From: Pseudomonadales bacterium
GTDB taxonomy: Bacteria; Pseudomonadota; Gammaproteobacteria; Pseudomonadales; Azotimanducaceae
Direction: 5' to 3'
DNA: 34,175 bases
Assembly: GCA_016779565.1 (NCBI GenBank)
Contig: JADHNJ010000027.1
Location: forward strand, 1 to 34,175
Shown in pieces: positions 21,912 to 30,765 of the stretch. The notes below the pieces were generated by a model that was given only the letters and a program-made list of their open reading frames with translations, did no database searches and was not told the DNA's origin. Both the position numbers and the translations under genes were made by a program. The first letter of the stretch is position 1, and the number at the start of each line of letters is the position of its first letter.

Positions 21912-23764
21912 CAGGGCGTGTACCAAATTGGGGAGGTGTAGGCTCGGTCTTGAATTTCCCGGGGCACTTCATCTGGCAGGGTTAGCCCAAAATAAGCAGC
22001 ATCTAAGGTCGTCCAACGAGGCTTGGGAATTTCCAGCACACGGACATAATAAAACGCTCGCTGACTTGCATCGAAATCGGGGTCTTGCCAATAAGTGGCC
22101 AAAGAGGTCGCGCCGATGGTATTTAAATAACTCGCACTTTTTTCGTCTACCGTTGAGCCAACTGCAGGTAATTTCCCTGTGTCAGGGGACACCTTCCGAC
22201 TACCTGACCAAGCTACATCATAAACCCGTTCCTCCACGGTACCATCAGAGACGAGCCATCCCTTGACGACCTGTATACGATCTAAATTAGCGCCCAACGG
22301 ATCTTTGGCGGCGGCAATGAGAAAGGTTGGCGCACCGGCTTTTGCATCCCGGGTTAAATCACCACCCATCGGCACACCCTTCTGATAACCCAGGGTGACA
22401 TAGTCGGGTTTGTGGATATCATCTTCACCATAATCAAAGCCGCCAAAAAACCGAACCTGAATTCGAGAACCCGTCGTGGCGTAAACCTCCCGACGCTTCA
22501 TCGCATCAAACAGGGCTTCACGGGTGTTTTCTTCAGCCCATATCGCAGCATATCCTGACGCAACTAACCGCCAATTCTGCCAAAGGGCATCATTAGCCAT
22601 GGCATTGGTCATACGCTCCGGCGCTGGTTCCGACTCGGGGAACTTACCAAAGAAATTATCTTCGGCCGTGGTGCTAAACGTATTGTGACCGTCTGTGCTG
22701 CCAATCATCCCAAATTTAAACGGATTAACGCCCAACGCTTCTTCATAGGCTAACCCCAGCTTGAGCGCACCACGAGCATACTCGTGCTTGAGCATCCAAT
22801 CTTCTTTCTGCTCGGTACGAGCAATATTATCGGCATCCCAATTTTCATAATCGGCGAACTCATCTGCTGGAGACAACGTTGGATGCGCCTCGCCATCACC
22901 TTTTACTTGGGTCACTTCATAGACCGGCTCCCAACGGGCACGCAAAGAGGCATAACCTTGATCGATGGCCTGGCCATCAACACTCTCGCTTGGGAACATC
23001 ATGCCATTGGATAAATTGCCGTTGTGAGCAATCGCTATCACTTGACCCCCGGTCGCTACCTCGTATTCCTCTAATGCTTTCCACAGGTCTCTGGGATCAC
23101 GACTCATTTGCGCATTGAAGGGCGGGCGTTGAACGACTTTATCCGCAGCATCTCGATAGACAACGACCCGATGCAAATTGTTACCATCAATCATCGATGT
23201 CCACTCATACCCCGAAAACGCTGTGAACAGTCCAGGCACATTATATTCATCGGCAGTGCGCGCGACATCGGCCCAAATATAGCTTTGAGTTGCATCAGGA
23301 AACGGCGGGTTAGTAGGTGCCTCACTCATACTATCAACGAAAGATGCCATCATCTTTTCAGGGCTGCCTTCAGCGATGTAACCCGACCATTGCTTTCCAG
23401 CAGCCGTTTCAGTGACCATTGGATCATCGACGTTATAACGATAATAGCCACCTAGATATTCTGCGTGGTCGGATACCACTAAAAAATCAAGCGGGCGTTT
23501 GAGCCGGACTTTCATACCGTTGTGCGCCAGAATTTCCTGACCGCGAGCGAACCGATAGGCATCAATCGGGGTCAGATTTTCGTTCCCTAATGAATACGCA
23601 TCCGCAGAATTTCGAGTATGAAGATGGGTATCTCCCCAGTAGACGTTTTGCGGGTAGTCCTGCGATGCCTGGGGCGCGTAACCGGCAACCTCCGCGGCAG
23701 CGCTCAAAGAACAACCCACTGAAAAAAAACCTATCGCAGCCAAATGGCTCATTTTCATTTGCAT
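21911..23764 (-). CDS. Secreted DUF3604 family protein, PHP-like metal site
   Basis: This 617-residue protein has a signal peptide (residues 3 to about 24, ending SAAAE) and then a DUF3604 domain. Candidate metal ligands form a PHP-like series: WGDTHLHT (Asp45, His47, His49), VVSDHAEYLG (Asp99, His100, Glu102), SGYEWTSM, AIAHNGN and GSTDGHNT. This suggests a periplasmic metal-dependent phosphoesterase or hydrolase, but no activity is established for the family. The first ATG at 23764 has only a weak ribosome binding site; in-frame ATGs follow at residues 3 and 5. A Cys18 sits in a poor lipobox, so lipoprotein sorting is possible but less likely. It heads the operon with the PPIase and HupE genes. 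Its upstream region is pyrimidine-rich on the plus strand, with tandem repeats. Confidence 0.88.
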   Translation of the reverse strand: MQMKMSHLAAIGFFSVGCSLSAAAEVAGYAPQASQDYPQNVYWGDTHLHTRNSADAYSLGNENLTPIDAYRFARGQEILAHNGMKVRLKRPLDFLVVSDHAEYLGGYYRYNVDDPMVTETAAGKQWSGYIAEGSPEKMMASFVDSMSEAPTNPPFPDATQSYIWADVARTADEYNVPGLFTAFSGYEWTSMIDGNNLHRVVVYRDAADKVVQRPPFNAQMSRDPRDLWKALEEYEVATGGQVIAIAHNGNLSNGMMFPSESVDGQAIDQGYASLRARWEPVYEVTQVKGDGEAHPTLSPADEFADYENWDADNIARTEQKEDWMLKHEYARGALKLGLAYEEALGVNPFKFGMIGSTDGHNTFSTTAEDNFFGKFPESEPAPERMTNAMANDALWQNWRLVASGYAAIWAEENTREALFDAMKRREVYATTGSRIQVRFFGGFDYGEDDIHKPDYVTLGYQKGVPMGGDLTRDAKAGAPTFLIAAAKDPLGANLDRIQVVKGWLVSDGTVEERVYDVAWSGSRKVSPDTGKLPAVGSTVDEKSASYLNTIGATSLATYWQDPDFDASQRAFYYVRVLEIPKPRWTTLDAAYFGLTLPDEVPREIQDRAYTSPIWYTP

Positions 23765-23917
23765 GATTTTATCTATTCCATTCGATTTTTAAACTCGGTC
23801 TCACGCGAACGCAGGCCACCACCTTAATCAACCGAGACGAGAATCTGAGCTCACAACGGTTGGTTTGAAGTCGTACCTTTTTGCTTTTTATTTCGTTCGC
23901 CAATTCGCTATTTTCCT

Positions 23918-23947
23918 GCTGAGCGCTGTACCCGTTGAGTGCTCAGC
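23918..23947. promoter_or_regulatory. Inverted repeat upstream of the DUF3604 operon
   Basis: Arms gctgagcgct (23918-23927) and agtgctcagc (23938-23947) pair over ten positions with one mismatch, around a ten-base loop. The site is about 155 bases upstream of the DUF3604 start. It may be an operator or a leader hairpin. Confidence 0.4.
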
Positions 23948-23991
23948 CTCTACATCTGCACATCTCTAGATCCGTACATCGGTACATCTCT

Positions 23992-24039
23992 AAATCTCTA
24001 TATTTCTAAATCTCTATATTTCTAAATCTCTATATTTCT
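23992..24039. repeat. 16-bp tandem repeat, three exact copies
   Basis: Three exact copies of aaatctctatatttct occupy 23992-24007, 24008-24023 and 24024-24039. Each 16-mer is two related 8-mers, tatttcta and aatctcta in another phase. Degenerate copies continue on the left (acatctct, agatccgt). The 8-mer tatttcta also occurs in the array at 31454-31533. Confidence 0.9.
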
Positions 24040-24301
24040 AAACAACTCTGCATATTGATGTCTTTTTGTCTCTCTAACTATTTGTCTTTTTAATTTTTGT
24101 CTCTTTGACTTTTGTCCGTCTACTAATTTGCCTACTTACCCATCTACCCATCTACCATTTTATCGCTTTATTGCTTTTCCCATTGGGTTGACTCATTTTT
24201 ACATTTGGATAGAGCGGCTCGGTCTGAGCAGAGACTTGCCCGGCGCTGACCGAGGGATGCAGAGCCTACACCTAGAGCACGAACTCCGAACGACCCACTG
24301 C

Positions 24302-24955
24302 CTATTGCCATCGATCGAATCGCATCACCTCCGAGAGTGGCTTGCGCGTTACCGGCCCGAAGTTTCCAAGTGGATAGCCCACCGGAATCAAGCAAAATGC
24401 TCCCATGGTTTCTGGCAATCCCAACACTTCTCCAACTGCCGCCTGGTCTTGAAGGGCTAGGGTTGTTGGCGCTGCGCCCAAACCTAATGCCCTGGCTGCC
24501 AGCAAGAGATTCTGGATACCAGGCCAGATCGAGCCGCCACCCCTTGCCATCATTGCCGCATCAGCCTTCACACCAAATTCCATGCAGGCAATAATCAGCG
24601 CCGGGATCGTATGGAGATGCTCCATTTGCCAAAGAACACTCTTCATCATCTTGAGTCTTTTGTTCTGATCCTGGTGCGGCAAAGACCCGGGGTTATCAAT
24701 CATCGGGCCGATATAAGCTTCAACACCCGCCCGATTTAGATCAGCGAGGCCTTGTTTAACGACGGGGTCACGCACAATCAGCCAGCGGCCAGATTGCATA
24801 TTGGATCCCGAGGGCGCTTGATTCGCAGCATCAACCAGCTTCAATAAATCTGCTTCTGGGACTTCTCTGGTGTCCAACCGGCGCATGGCGCGACAGTGAT
24901 ACATCGTCTCGAAAACTCCCATCTCCCTTGTCTCACTATGCGTTGTCTCCGTCAT
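24302..24955 (-). CDS. Nitroreductase family flavoprotein
   Basis: This 217-residue protein matches the FMN-dependent nitroreductase family. The N-terminal FETMYHCRAMRRLDTREVP carries the arginines that bind the FMN phosphate, APSGSNMQSGRW (48-58) is the conserved flavin loop, and GYPLGNFGPVTRKPLSEV near the C-terminus is typical. Family members reduce quinones, nitro groups or enones with NAD(P)H; a flavin-destructase or dehalogenase role is also known in the superfamily. The start is the ATG at 24955 with AAGGGGA upstream; a TTG at 24979 is less likely. It is 231 bases downstream of the second carotenoid oxygenase on the same strand, so joint transcription is possible but not indicated. Substrate unknown. 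Confidence 0.9.
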   Translation of the reverse strand: MTETTHSETREMGVFETMYHCRAMRRLDTREVPEADLLKLVDAANQAPSGSNMQSGRWLIVRDPVVKQGLADLNRAGVEAYIGPMIDNPGSLPHQDQNKRLKMMKSVLWQMEHLHTIPALIIACMEFGVKADAAMMARGGGSIWPGIQNLLLAARALGLGAAPTTLALQDQAAVGEVLGLPETMGAFCLIPVGYPLGNFGPVTRKPLSEVMRFDRWQ

Positions 24956-25168
24956 CGGCTTTTCCCCTTGCTGATTCAATCTCTCTTAACTGTTTTATTC
25001 CCATCATCGACGTAGCAACTTTTCCTTGGGAATCCCCCTGCTTCGTTCTCTTAGCTCTAGACTCAAGTCATCATTCCCTCAGTCGGTTGGTAACCCGGCC
25101 CGAATCGAAAGCTTGCCGCCGCCATTCGCAAAGCAACCGTTACATTGACTAACGATTTAGCGCCAATA

Positions 25169-25196
25169 GCCAGCCTGATCAATGCTTCAGGCTGGC
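25169..25196 (-). terminator. Perfect 10-bp hairpin over the stop codon of the second carotenoid oxygenase gene
   Basis: Arms gccagcctga (25169-25178) and tcaggctggc (25187-25196) are perfectly complementary, with an eight-base loop. The gene-proximal arm contains the last two codons and the TGA. No T tract follows on the minus strand, so it may stabilise the mRNA end or assist factor-dependent termination. Confidence 0.5.
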
Positions 25197-26578
25197 ACCC
25201 AAGCCGCATGAAACCCATGGGGTACTCGCGTTGGGATTTTGATTTTTGCTACCGGCGGCGCCTCAAAGTTCTGGGCGTCAATAATGTAACATTCACAAGA
25301 TCGGTCTGCCGCATCATTTACGAAGCAGATAACGTAACCATCGTCTTCGGACTTAGCATCGACTCGAGGTGCAAACACAGCCTCGCCGCCTTCTTTGTTG
25401 GGTCCATACTCGTGAATCTGAACCGACCCTGATTGATTGTCATACTTGATCTCAGCGTCAAAGGTAGCCATTTCTTCCACTCTAAATCGCGCCGCATAGA
25501 TATAGCGATTGGGATAGCCCGTTAATTCATCTGCTAGCCTTGGAAAATCACAATGGTGATCCGCGACCAAAAGCTCTGAAGTGACCGCTCTGGTCTTTAG
25601 ATTTAATCGCCACTGATGCAGCCTGCCAAGTTGATCCTTAACATCTAATCCTTCGGTGGTTTCAATTGCACCCCGATCTGATCGACAGGCTTGCAGGACA
25701 ATTTCATCACCCTCCTCCCACGCGTTAGACACATGAAACAAAAAGCTCTCTTCAATTTCAAACCAAATAATCGATTCGTCACTGCCAAATCGTGGCACGA
25801 CACCAATACGGCTTCCGTTGTCCGGGTCCCAGCCAATCATTGACTTACCCTCGGTCAGCTTTTCAAAGTCAAACACTAAGGGTAAATCTGGGAAAATCGT
25901 ATAATGCTCGGTGATGGCGCAATCGTGCATCATGATGCCCTTGGGGATAGTGATCTCTCGGGTGTGTACCGCTTGTCCCTTCGGATCAACAACTGAATAG
26001 GTTAAATAAGGCGGGAAAGGGGAATATCCGAACGTCATCATTTCGCCCGTCTTGGCATCAACCTTGGGATGCGCGGTAAAATTGTGCGTTAAAGTGCCAT
26101 CAAAATCGTGTTCACCCACGGTTTCGAGCGTAGGCAGCGACAAAGCATAAGGCGTGCCGCCCTCCATAAGTCCAAACAACTTGCCTTGATGCACAACCAT
26201 TGCGGTATTGCCAGTATTCTTGCTTCGAGGCATCTCACCACGCGCGATAAAGTCACCGTAGAGGTTCAATCCAGGAAAAATCCAGTCACCCTTTTCACGT
26301 TCTTCTCGCAGACCGCTTGAGTCAATGAATTTATTTCGATAAGTCGCTCGTCCATCTGAGATCTGAACGCCATGGATCATGCCGTCGCCATCAAAAATGT
26401 GATAACGCTCCATGTCCGGCACAAAGTAAGGATTAGGCCCAATTCGAAGAAAGTGCCCCGCCAAATCATTCGGAATTTGTCCAATGACCTCTAGATCTTC
26501 ACAAACGACCTCTTCGAACACCGGCTCATAAGTCCCGGAAAGATATTTACTGGTATAAACCTGAGGTTTTGCTGACAT
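25187..26578 (-). CDS. Carotenoid oxygenase / lignostilbene dioxygenase family protein (second copy)
   Basis: This 463-residue protein is a second member of the Fe(II) carotenoid cleavage oxygenase family. The four iron-binding histidines are in FTAHPKVD (His170), MMHDCAIT (His218), FLFHVSNAWE (His282) and GFHAAW (His457). FLRIGPNPYF and HIFDGDGMIHG match the family's N-terminal blade. It resembles lignostilbene and plant-like apocarotenoid cleavage enzymes. No signal peptide is present. The ATG at 26578 follows TAGGAG. A hairpin covers its stop codon. It is a divergent paralogue of the protein at 7179, not a recent duplicate, so the two probably have different substrates. A nitroreductase lies downstream and a DadA-like dehydrogenase upstream on the same strand. 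Confidence 0.92.
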   Translation of the reverse strand: MSAKPQVYTSKYLSGTYEPVFEEVVCEDLEVIGQIPNDLAGHFLRIGPNPYFVPDMERYHIFDGDGMIHGVQISDGRATYRNKFIDSSGLREEREKGDWIFPGLNLYGDFIARGEMPRSKNTGNTAMVVHQGKLFGLMEGGTPYALSLPTLETVGEHDFDGTLTHNFTAHPKVDAKTGEMMTFGYSPFPPYLTYSVVDPKGQAVHTREITIPKGIMMHDCAITEHYTIFPDLPLVFDFEKLTEGKSMIGWDPDNGSRIGVVPRFGSDESIIWFEIEESFLFHVSNAWEEGDEIVLQACRSDRGAIETTEGLDVKDQLGRLHQWRLNLKTRAVTSELLVADHHCDFPRLADELTGYPNRYIYAARFRVEEMATFDAEIKYDNQSGSVQIHEYGPNKEGGEAVFAPRVDAKSEDDGYVICFVNDAADRSCECYIIDAQNFEAPPVAKIKIPTRVPHGFHAAWVPA

Positions 26579-26894
26579 AGTAGTCTCCTAATTTTCTGGA
26601 TGGGCCCTTTCATGTCTTGGCGCGTCAGCTCATGGCGCATCGAAGATCCACCCAGGAATTTACATTTTTCAAACCGGCCGCCCTTAATCGATCGATTCGT
26701 GATCTGCTCGGTCTCAACCCGAGTTCGCCCCGCGCCTCCTACCCTAACGCAAACTTTGAACCAGTGAAACAAGCAGGCTGTCCGGTTTTCTTGCCCGTAG
26801 CACGTCAAAACATCCTTCCGAACAAACAAAGGCCCTGCTGGGCTTAGGTATCTGACTGCCTGAACATCAGCATCGAACACATCATTTATTGCCT
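26579..26894. other. Intergenic region between the DadA-like and carotenoid oxygenase genes
   Basis: No supported gene. A 129-codon minus-strand frame (26491-26880) overlaps the oxygenase start and has no family features. No strong hairpin or repeat array was seen. Confidence 0.45.
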
Positions 26895-28142
26895 TTAGAA
26901 GCGGTCCACCCGATAGTCTGCAAGCGACAGGAGCGGCTCAGTACCTTCAATCAGAGCCGTCACAAGCTCTGCGGTTACCGGCGCTAACGTCAAGCCTATA
27001 TGACCATGACCAAAAGCATACACAACCTGTCGACCACGCTTAGACAAAGAAATCACAGGCCGACTGTCTGGCATAGAGGGGCGAAACCCCATCCAAGCGC
27101 GAGACGGCTTGGGCAGGTCAGGGAAAAGTAATGCGAAGCGTCGCGCTAAATTGGCAACGCGCGCTTCTGTTAACGGCGCCTTCGTGCCACCGAGTTCTAC
27201 TGTGCCCGCCGCCCGCAGCCGTCCTACCATCGGCGCGCAGTAAAATCCATCAACTGCACTGCAGACCGGTCGAGACAGGCGCGTTTCCTGACCGTCAAAC
27301 TCCAGGTGATAACCCCGTTCGGTATCCAGTGGTACTAGATCGCCAATTTGATCACAAAAGGGTTTCGAGTGTGCCCCTGCTGCAACCACGACCTGCCTAG
27401 CGGTCAGCGCACGTCCATCTTGAAGCGACAGCACGACACGACCTTGGTGGGGCGAGAGTGTATCCACTGCCGCGGCACATAACTCAGCGCCTGCCTCAAT
27501 CAACGTGGTCGTTAGCGCCTGCATGATGCCCTGTGGATCGATAACGGATTGGGCATTTGGAAACAAAACAGCACCGCCATCCACCCGCGGCCAACCAGGC
27601 TCTAATTCAGCAAGATCAGCGGGTGACAGCAGCGTAAGAGGTACCCCAAACGCGGCCCTACGCGACAAATCTTGCTTTGCCGAGGCAAACTCGGCTGGCG
27701 ATGCGTACGCATAAACGCACCCGCTCGCTTTCAACAAATGGGCCGCACCAATCGAATCCGCGAGGTCTTGCCAACGGGGCCCCGCGTCTTTTGTCAGCGC
27801 TGCGATTGCTTGCATATTACGCTGGGCCTTACCAGGCAACGATTGCCAGGCAAATCGGGCCAGCCAAGGCAGTAACGCGCCGAGTGCAGCTTGGCGGATA
27901 CTAAAGGGACCCGCTCGATCAAACAGCAATTCAGGCAATCGCTTTAGTAAAGTTGGAGATCCAACCGGCGCAATCGCAAAATCGGCAATCGTTCCCGCGT
28001 TACCCATGGACGCGCCAGACCCGGGCGGATTAGGATCGACCACCAACACCTTTCGGCCAGCACGTTGCAGCGCCAGTGCCGAGGTCAACCCAATGACCCC
28101 TGCGCCTACCACCACCACATCTTTATCAGACAGCTCTGACAT
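26895..28142 (-). CDS. FAD-dependent D-amino-acid dehydrogenase-like oxidoreductase (DadA family)
   Basis: This 415-residue protein has an N-terminal FAD Rossmann motif, VVGAGVIGLTSALALQRAG (11-29), followed by GSGASMGNAGTIADF, a hallmark of the DadA group. The C-terminal HGHIGLTLAP matches the DAO-family FAD-binding end. DadA enzymes oxidise D-amino acids to 2-oxo acids and pass electrons to the quinone pool. Relatives in the same DAO superfamily act on sarcosine, proline or hydroxyproline, so the substrate remains open. The ATG at 28142 has AGAAAGAGG upstream. No alanine racemase gene is adjacent. It diverges from the amidohydrolase gene, with 365 bases between them. Confidence 0.85.
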   Translation of the reverse strand: MSELSDKDVVVVGAGVIGLTSALALQRAGRKVLVVDPNPPGSGASMGNAGTIADFAIAPVGSPTLLKRLPELLFDRAGPFSIRQAALGALLPWLARFAWQSLPGKAQRNMQAIAALTKDAGPRWQDLADSIGAAHLLKASGCVYAYASPAEFASAKQDLSRRAAFGVPLTLLSPADLAELEPGWPRVDGGAVLFPNAQSVIDPQGIMQALTTTLIEAGAELCAAAVDTLSPHQGRVVLSLQDGRALTARQVVVAAGAHSKPFCDQIGDLVPLDTERGYHLEFDGQETRLSRPVCSAVDGFYCAPMVGRLRAAGTVELGGTKAPLTEARVANLARRFALLFPDLPKPSRAWMGFRPSMPDSRPVISLSKRGRQVVYAFGHGHIGLTLAPVTAELVTALIEGTEPLLSLADYRVDRF

Positions 28143-28507
28143 ACCTCTTTCTTAACCTTAAAAAACCTTGCGTAAAAACCCCTTGCTGGGTAGACCTTAA
28201 CCGCAACGCCACAGCCCAGTCCGGCAGTCTGGTTAAAAACTTAACGCGCCTTATGGCAGACAGTTTGCTGCGAGCGAATGGCTCTAGCGCCGAGCGATCA
28301 TCATTACAAGCAATTTAAAGACCGCCCTTTGATCTTAGTTTACAGGCTATCATGCTTGGCGCCGGCCTACCCTAGGCCCGCAAGTATTTTAAGCCGGATC
28401 TTCGACCCAACCTTTCCATAACCAATAGCCTCGATTAAAAAGCTCGAGCGACTAGACCTGCCAATCACATGTGGTTAATCTCAGACTAAACGCTACGAGT
28501 AATTTTT
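28143..28507. promoter_or_regulatory. Divergent control region of the DadA-like and amidohydrolase genes
   Basis: The region has no supported gene. It contains a perfect odd palindrome, ggccta-ccc-taggcc (28364-28378), and a perfect eight-base palindrome, cacatgtg (28466-28473), about 35 bases upstream of the amidohydrolase ATG. Either could be a regulator site for one or both divergent genes. Confidence 0.4.
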
Positions 28508-29683
28508 ATGACCTATGCGCCTGCTGATCGACAATTCTTTGATGCCGATAGCCACATCATGGAACTCCCCAATTTCTTAAAGGCTTATGCTGACCCAAAG
28601 ATTCGGGACGATGTGCCAGAGGTCAGTTACAGCGCCTCGCTCGTGACCGACGAGGAAGTGGCATTGATTATGGCGCAAGGCGGCCGTCATAGCGATGAAC
28701 ACGTTGCTAAGCAGATCGCCTTGGGAGACGATCTCATTGCCCATTCAAAAGAAATTCAAGCGCTCGGCGCCTTTAATAAAGCTGATCGAAGTCAAGCCCT
28801 TGATCTTTTGGGTTTTGAAAAACAGCTCGTGTTTGCCACCCATAGCGTGGCATTTCCGTTCCATCCAAGCCAAAAGAAGGATCCGGCGCTGCGATATGGC
28901 GCTACCCGAGCGCACAACCGTCACATGGCTGACTTTTGCAGTGACGACCCTCGTCTCATGGGGATTGGTATTGTCCCCTTAGATCATCCTGAGCATGCGA
29001 TGAAAGAGTTGGAGTTTGCCCTCGAGCTTGGACTGAATGCTATTTGGGTGCCCCATCGAGCTCCCGGAGACCGCTCACCGGGACACATTGATTTAGAGCC
29101 TTTTTGGGCCCTGTTGGCAGAAAGCGGTACACCATTTGTCTTACATGTCGGCGGCGCGCCCCTGCAAGCCCTTAAATCTTGGAGCAATAATGGTCGAGCC
29201 GCTGTTAAGGACTGGATGGGCGGCGGCGAGAATGTCCGTACAAAAGATGCTGCGCTGATGCATCAACCCCCAGAGACCTTTCTCTCTATGCTCATTTTAG
29301 ACGGCGTGTTAGCACGTAATCCATCCCTCAAGGGCGCCGCCGTCGAGTTGGGCGCTGGCTGGGTACCAGAGATGGTGCGTAGGCTCGATTGGGTGGCCAA
29401 AATCTATAGCCGGGTAGATGAGTCGGTGCGGTTTGAGCGGGCCCCTAGCCAACAAATTAGAGAGCAACTCGCCTTCACGCCATTCCCTCACGAGGATGTT
29501 CATCGGTTGATACAAGAGTCTCACGAAGATCTGTATCTCTTCTCGAGCGACTACCCGCACGTCGAAGGCGGCAGAAACCCTATTGGCAAATTTGAATCGC
29601 ATCTCGCTCAAGCCTCGGAGTCTGAGAAGCTCAAGTTCTACTCCGAAAACTTTTTGCGACTTTGGCCCGATGCGGCTGCATGA
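28508..29683 (+). CDS. Amidohydrolase_2 (ACMSD-like) metal-dependent hydrolase or decarboxylase
   Basis: This 391-residue protein belongs to the amidohydrolase_2 branch of the metal-dependent TIM barrels. Ligands are visible as DADSHIME (Asp12, Asp14, His16), FVLHVGG (His213) and LFSSDYPHVEG (Asp348, His351). Members include ACMSD, OHPC-type and gamma-resorcylate decarboxylases, which act on aromatic acids, and C-C bond hydrolases. This fits the aromatic/isoprenoid-oxidation theme, but the substrate is unknown. The ATG at 28508 has only a weak ribosome binding site (GAG). It diverges from the DadA-like gene, and the roxA gene follows 98 bases downstream on the same strand. Confidence 0.9.
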   Translation: MTYAPADRQFFDADSHIMELPNFLKAYADPKIRDDVPEVSYSASLVTDEEVALIMAQGGRHSDEHVAKQIALGDDLIAHSKEIQALGAFNKADRSQALDLLGFEKQLVFATHSVAFPFHPSQKKDPALRYGATRAHNRHMADFCSDDPRLMGIGIVPLDHPEHAMKELEFALELGLNAIWVPHRAPGDRSPGHIDLEPFWALLAESGTPFVLHVGGAPLQALKSWSNNGRAAVKDWMGGGENVRTKDAALMHQPPETFLSMLILDGVLARNPSLKGAAVELGAGWVPEMVRRLDWVAKIYSRVDESVRFERAPSQQIREQLAFTPFPHEDVHRLIQESHEDLYLFSSDYPHVEGGRNPIGKFESHLAQASESEKLKFYSENFLRLWPDAAA

Positions 29684-29781
29684 AACAGCCGGGGGTCCAA
29701 TGGCACCAACCGAAGCGCTCACCAGGCGGCGCTTCTACCCATTTTAAGGCCCGTACCTGGGTAAGCAGAGTCCGATCATAA

Positions 29782-30714
29782 TTGAATAGATCCGCGCCCA
29801 GTCTTGCTAACTTTTCATCAACAGAGTTTCTTGCGAAGTACTGGCAGACCGCACCCTGCCTTATTAAGCAGGCGCTACCTGACTGGCGCTCACCCGTCAC
29901 GGGCGATGATCTTGCCGGGGTAGCTTTAGAACCAGAGGCAGAAGCTCGACTTGTTCGTTACGACCAAAAGCGAGATCAATGGTCTGTCGATTACAACCCC
30001 TTTGACGAGCAATTTTTTGCGCGCTTGCCGGCGAACAACTGGACCCTGCTCGTTCAAGCGATGGATTTGTGGCGGCCGGAAATAGCATCGCTCAAGTCGC
30101 TGTTTCACTTCTTGCCAACCTGGCGGTTGGAGGATGTGATGGTCAGCTTCGCGACTCCGGGTGGTAGCGTGGGCCCGCATTTTGATCAATACGATGTGTT
30201 CTTGCTTCAAGGAGAAGGCCAGAGGCGGTGGCAGCTCGGCGATCAATGCGATGCGGACACCCCAACAATCGCCGAAGCACCCTTGAGTCTGCTCGCGAAT
30301 TTTGTTCCTCGAGAGGAATACATGCTTGATCCCGGGGACATACTGTATGTGCCCCCTGGATGGGCCCATCATGGCGTCGCGCTCACTGCTGGGCAAACTT
30401 TTTCGATCGGATTTCGAGCACCTACGATTGGCGACTTGCTCGCCGATGTCGCGGGAGAACTATTAAGCGCGCCAGCCACCGCGGTCTATCGCGATCCAGC
30501 GCCAGAGCACTGGCACCATGACCTGATTACTGAGGCCCACATCGACGCAGTTCAGAGCATGCTCAAAACCTTGACGGAAGATCGAACACAACTGGCTGAT
30601 TGGTTCGCCCGTTTTGTGACTAGGCCACGCTACGAAGCCGGCACTACCCCGCTAGATGAGCGGCGCACAGCACGCCTTGGCGATACAGTTTTCTTGAACG
30701 GCGATAAGATCTGA
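29782..30714 (+). CDS. roxA: Ribosomal oxygenase RoxA/YcfD-like (50S ribosomal protein L16 arginine hydroxylase)
   Basis: This 310-residue protein is similar to E. coli YcfD (RoxA), a JmjC/cupin 2-oxoglutarate oxygenase that hydroxylates an arginine of ribosomal protein L16. Fe(II) ligands are in GPHFDQYDVFL (His133, Asp135) and PPGWAHHG (His196). The N-terminal EFLAKYWQTAPCLIK and DDLAGVALE match the YcfD start, and the C-terminal winged-helix-like end ARFVTRPRYEAG is also present. The only start that keeps the conserved N-terminus is a TTG at 29782, because a stop codon lies just upstream. The gene is 98 bases downstream of the amidohydrolase and converges on the small exported protein gene. 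The housekeeping role is inferred from homology. Confidence 0.9.
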   Translation: MNRSAPSLANFSSTEFLAKYWQTAPCLIKQALPDWRSPVTGDDLAGVALEPEAEARLVRYDQKRDQWSVDYNPFDEQFFARLPANNWTLLVQAMDLWRPEIASLKSLFHFLPTWRLEDVMVSFATPGGSVGPHFDQYDVFLLQGEGQRRWQLGDQCDADTPTIAEAPLSLLANFVPREEYMLDPGDILYVPPGWAHHGVALTAGQTFSIGFRAPTIGDLLADVAGELLSAPATAVYRDPAPEHWHHDLITEAHIDAVQSMLKTLTEDRTQLADWFARFVTRPRYEAGTTPLDERRTARLGDTVFLNGDKI

Positions 30715-30765
30715 CTCCGCTCAACCGGGGCAGATTTAGGCAAAACCCTACCTTGACCATCTTAT

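Larger units (their letters stand above)
23765..24301. other. Long, pyrimidine-rich intergenic region upstream of the DUF3604 operon
   Basis: No gene is supported in these 537 bases. From about 23940 to 24180 the plus strand is strongly pyrimidine-rich (TTTGTCTC, CTATCTACC-like blocks), so a transcript reading toward the DUF3604 gene would have a purine-rich leader. The region includes a hairpin (23918-23947) and a 16-bp repeat (23992-24039). Confidence 0.6.

Noticed and set aside
23992-24039. Possible replication-origin iterons
   Set aside because: No replication initiator gene or DnaA-box cluster is nearby, and the repeat differs in character from known iterons.
26491-26880. 129-codon minus-strand frame upstream of the second carotenoid oxygenase
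   Set aside because: It overlaps the oxygenase start by about 90 bases in another frame, has no ribosome binding site and no recognisable domain.
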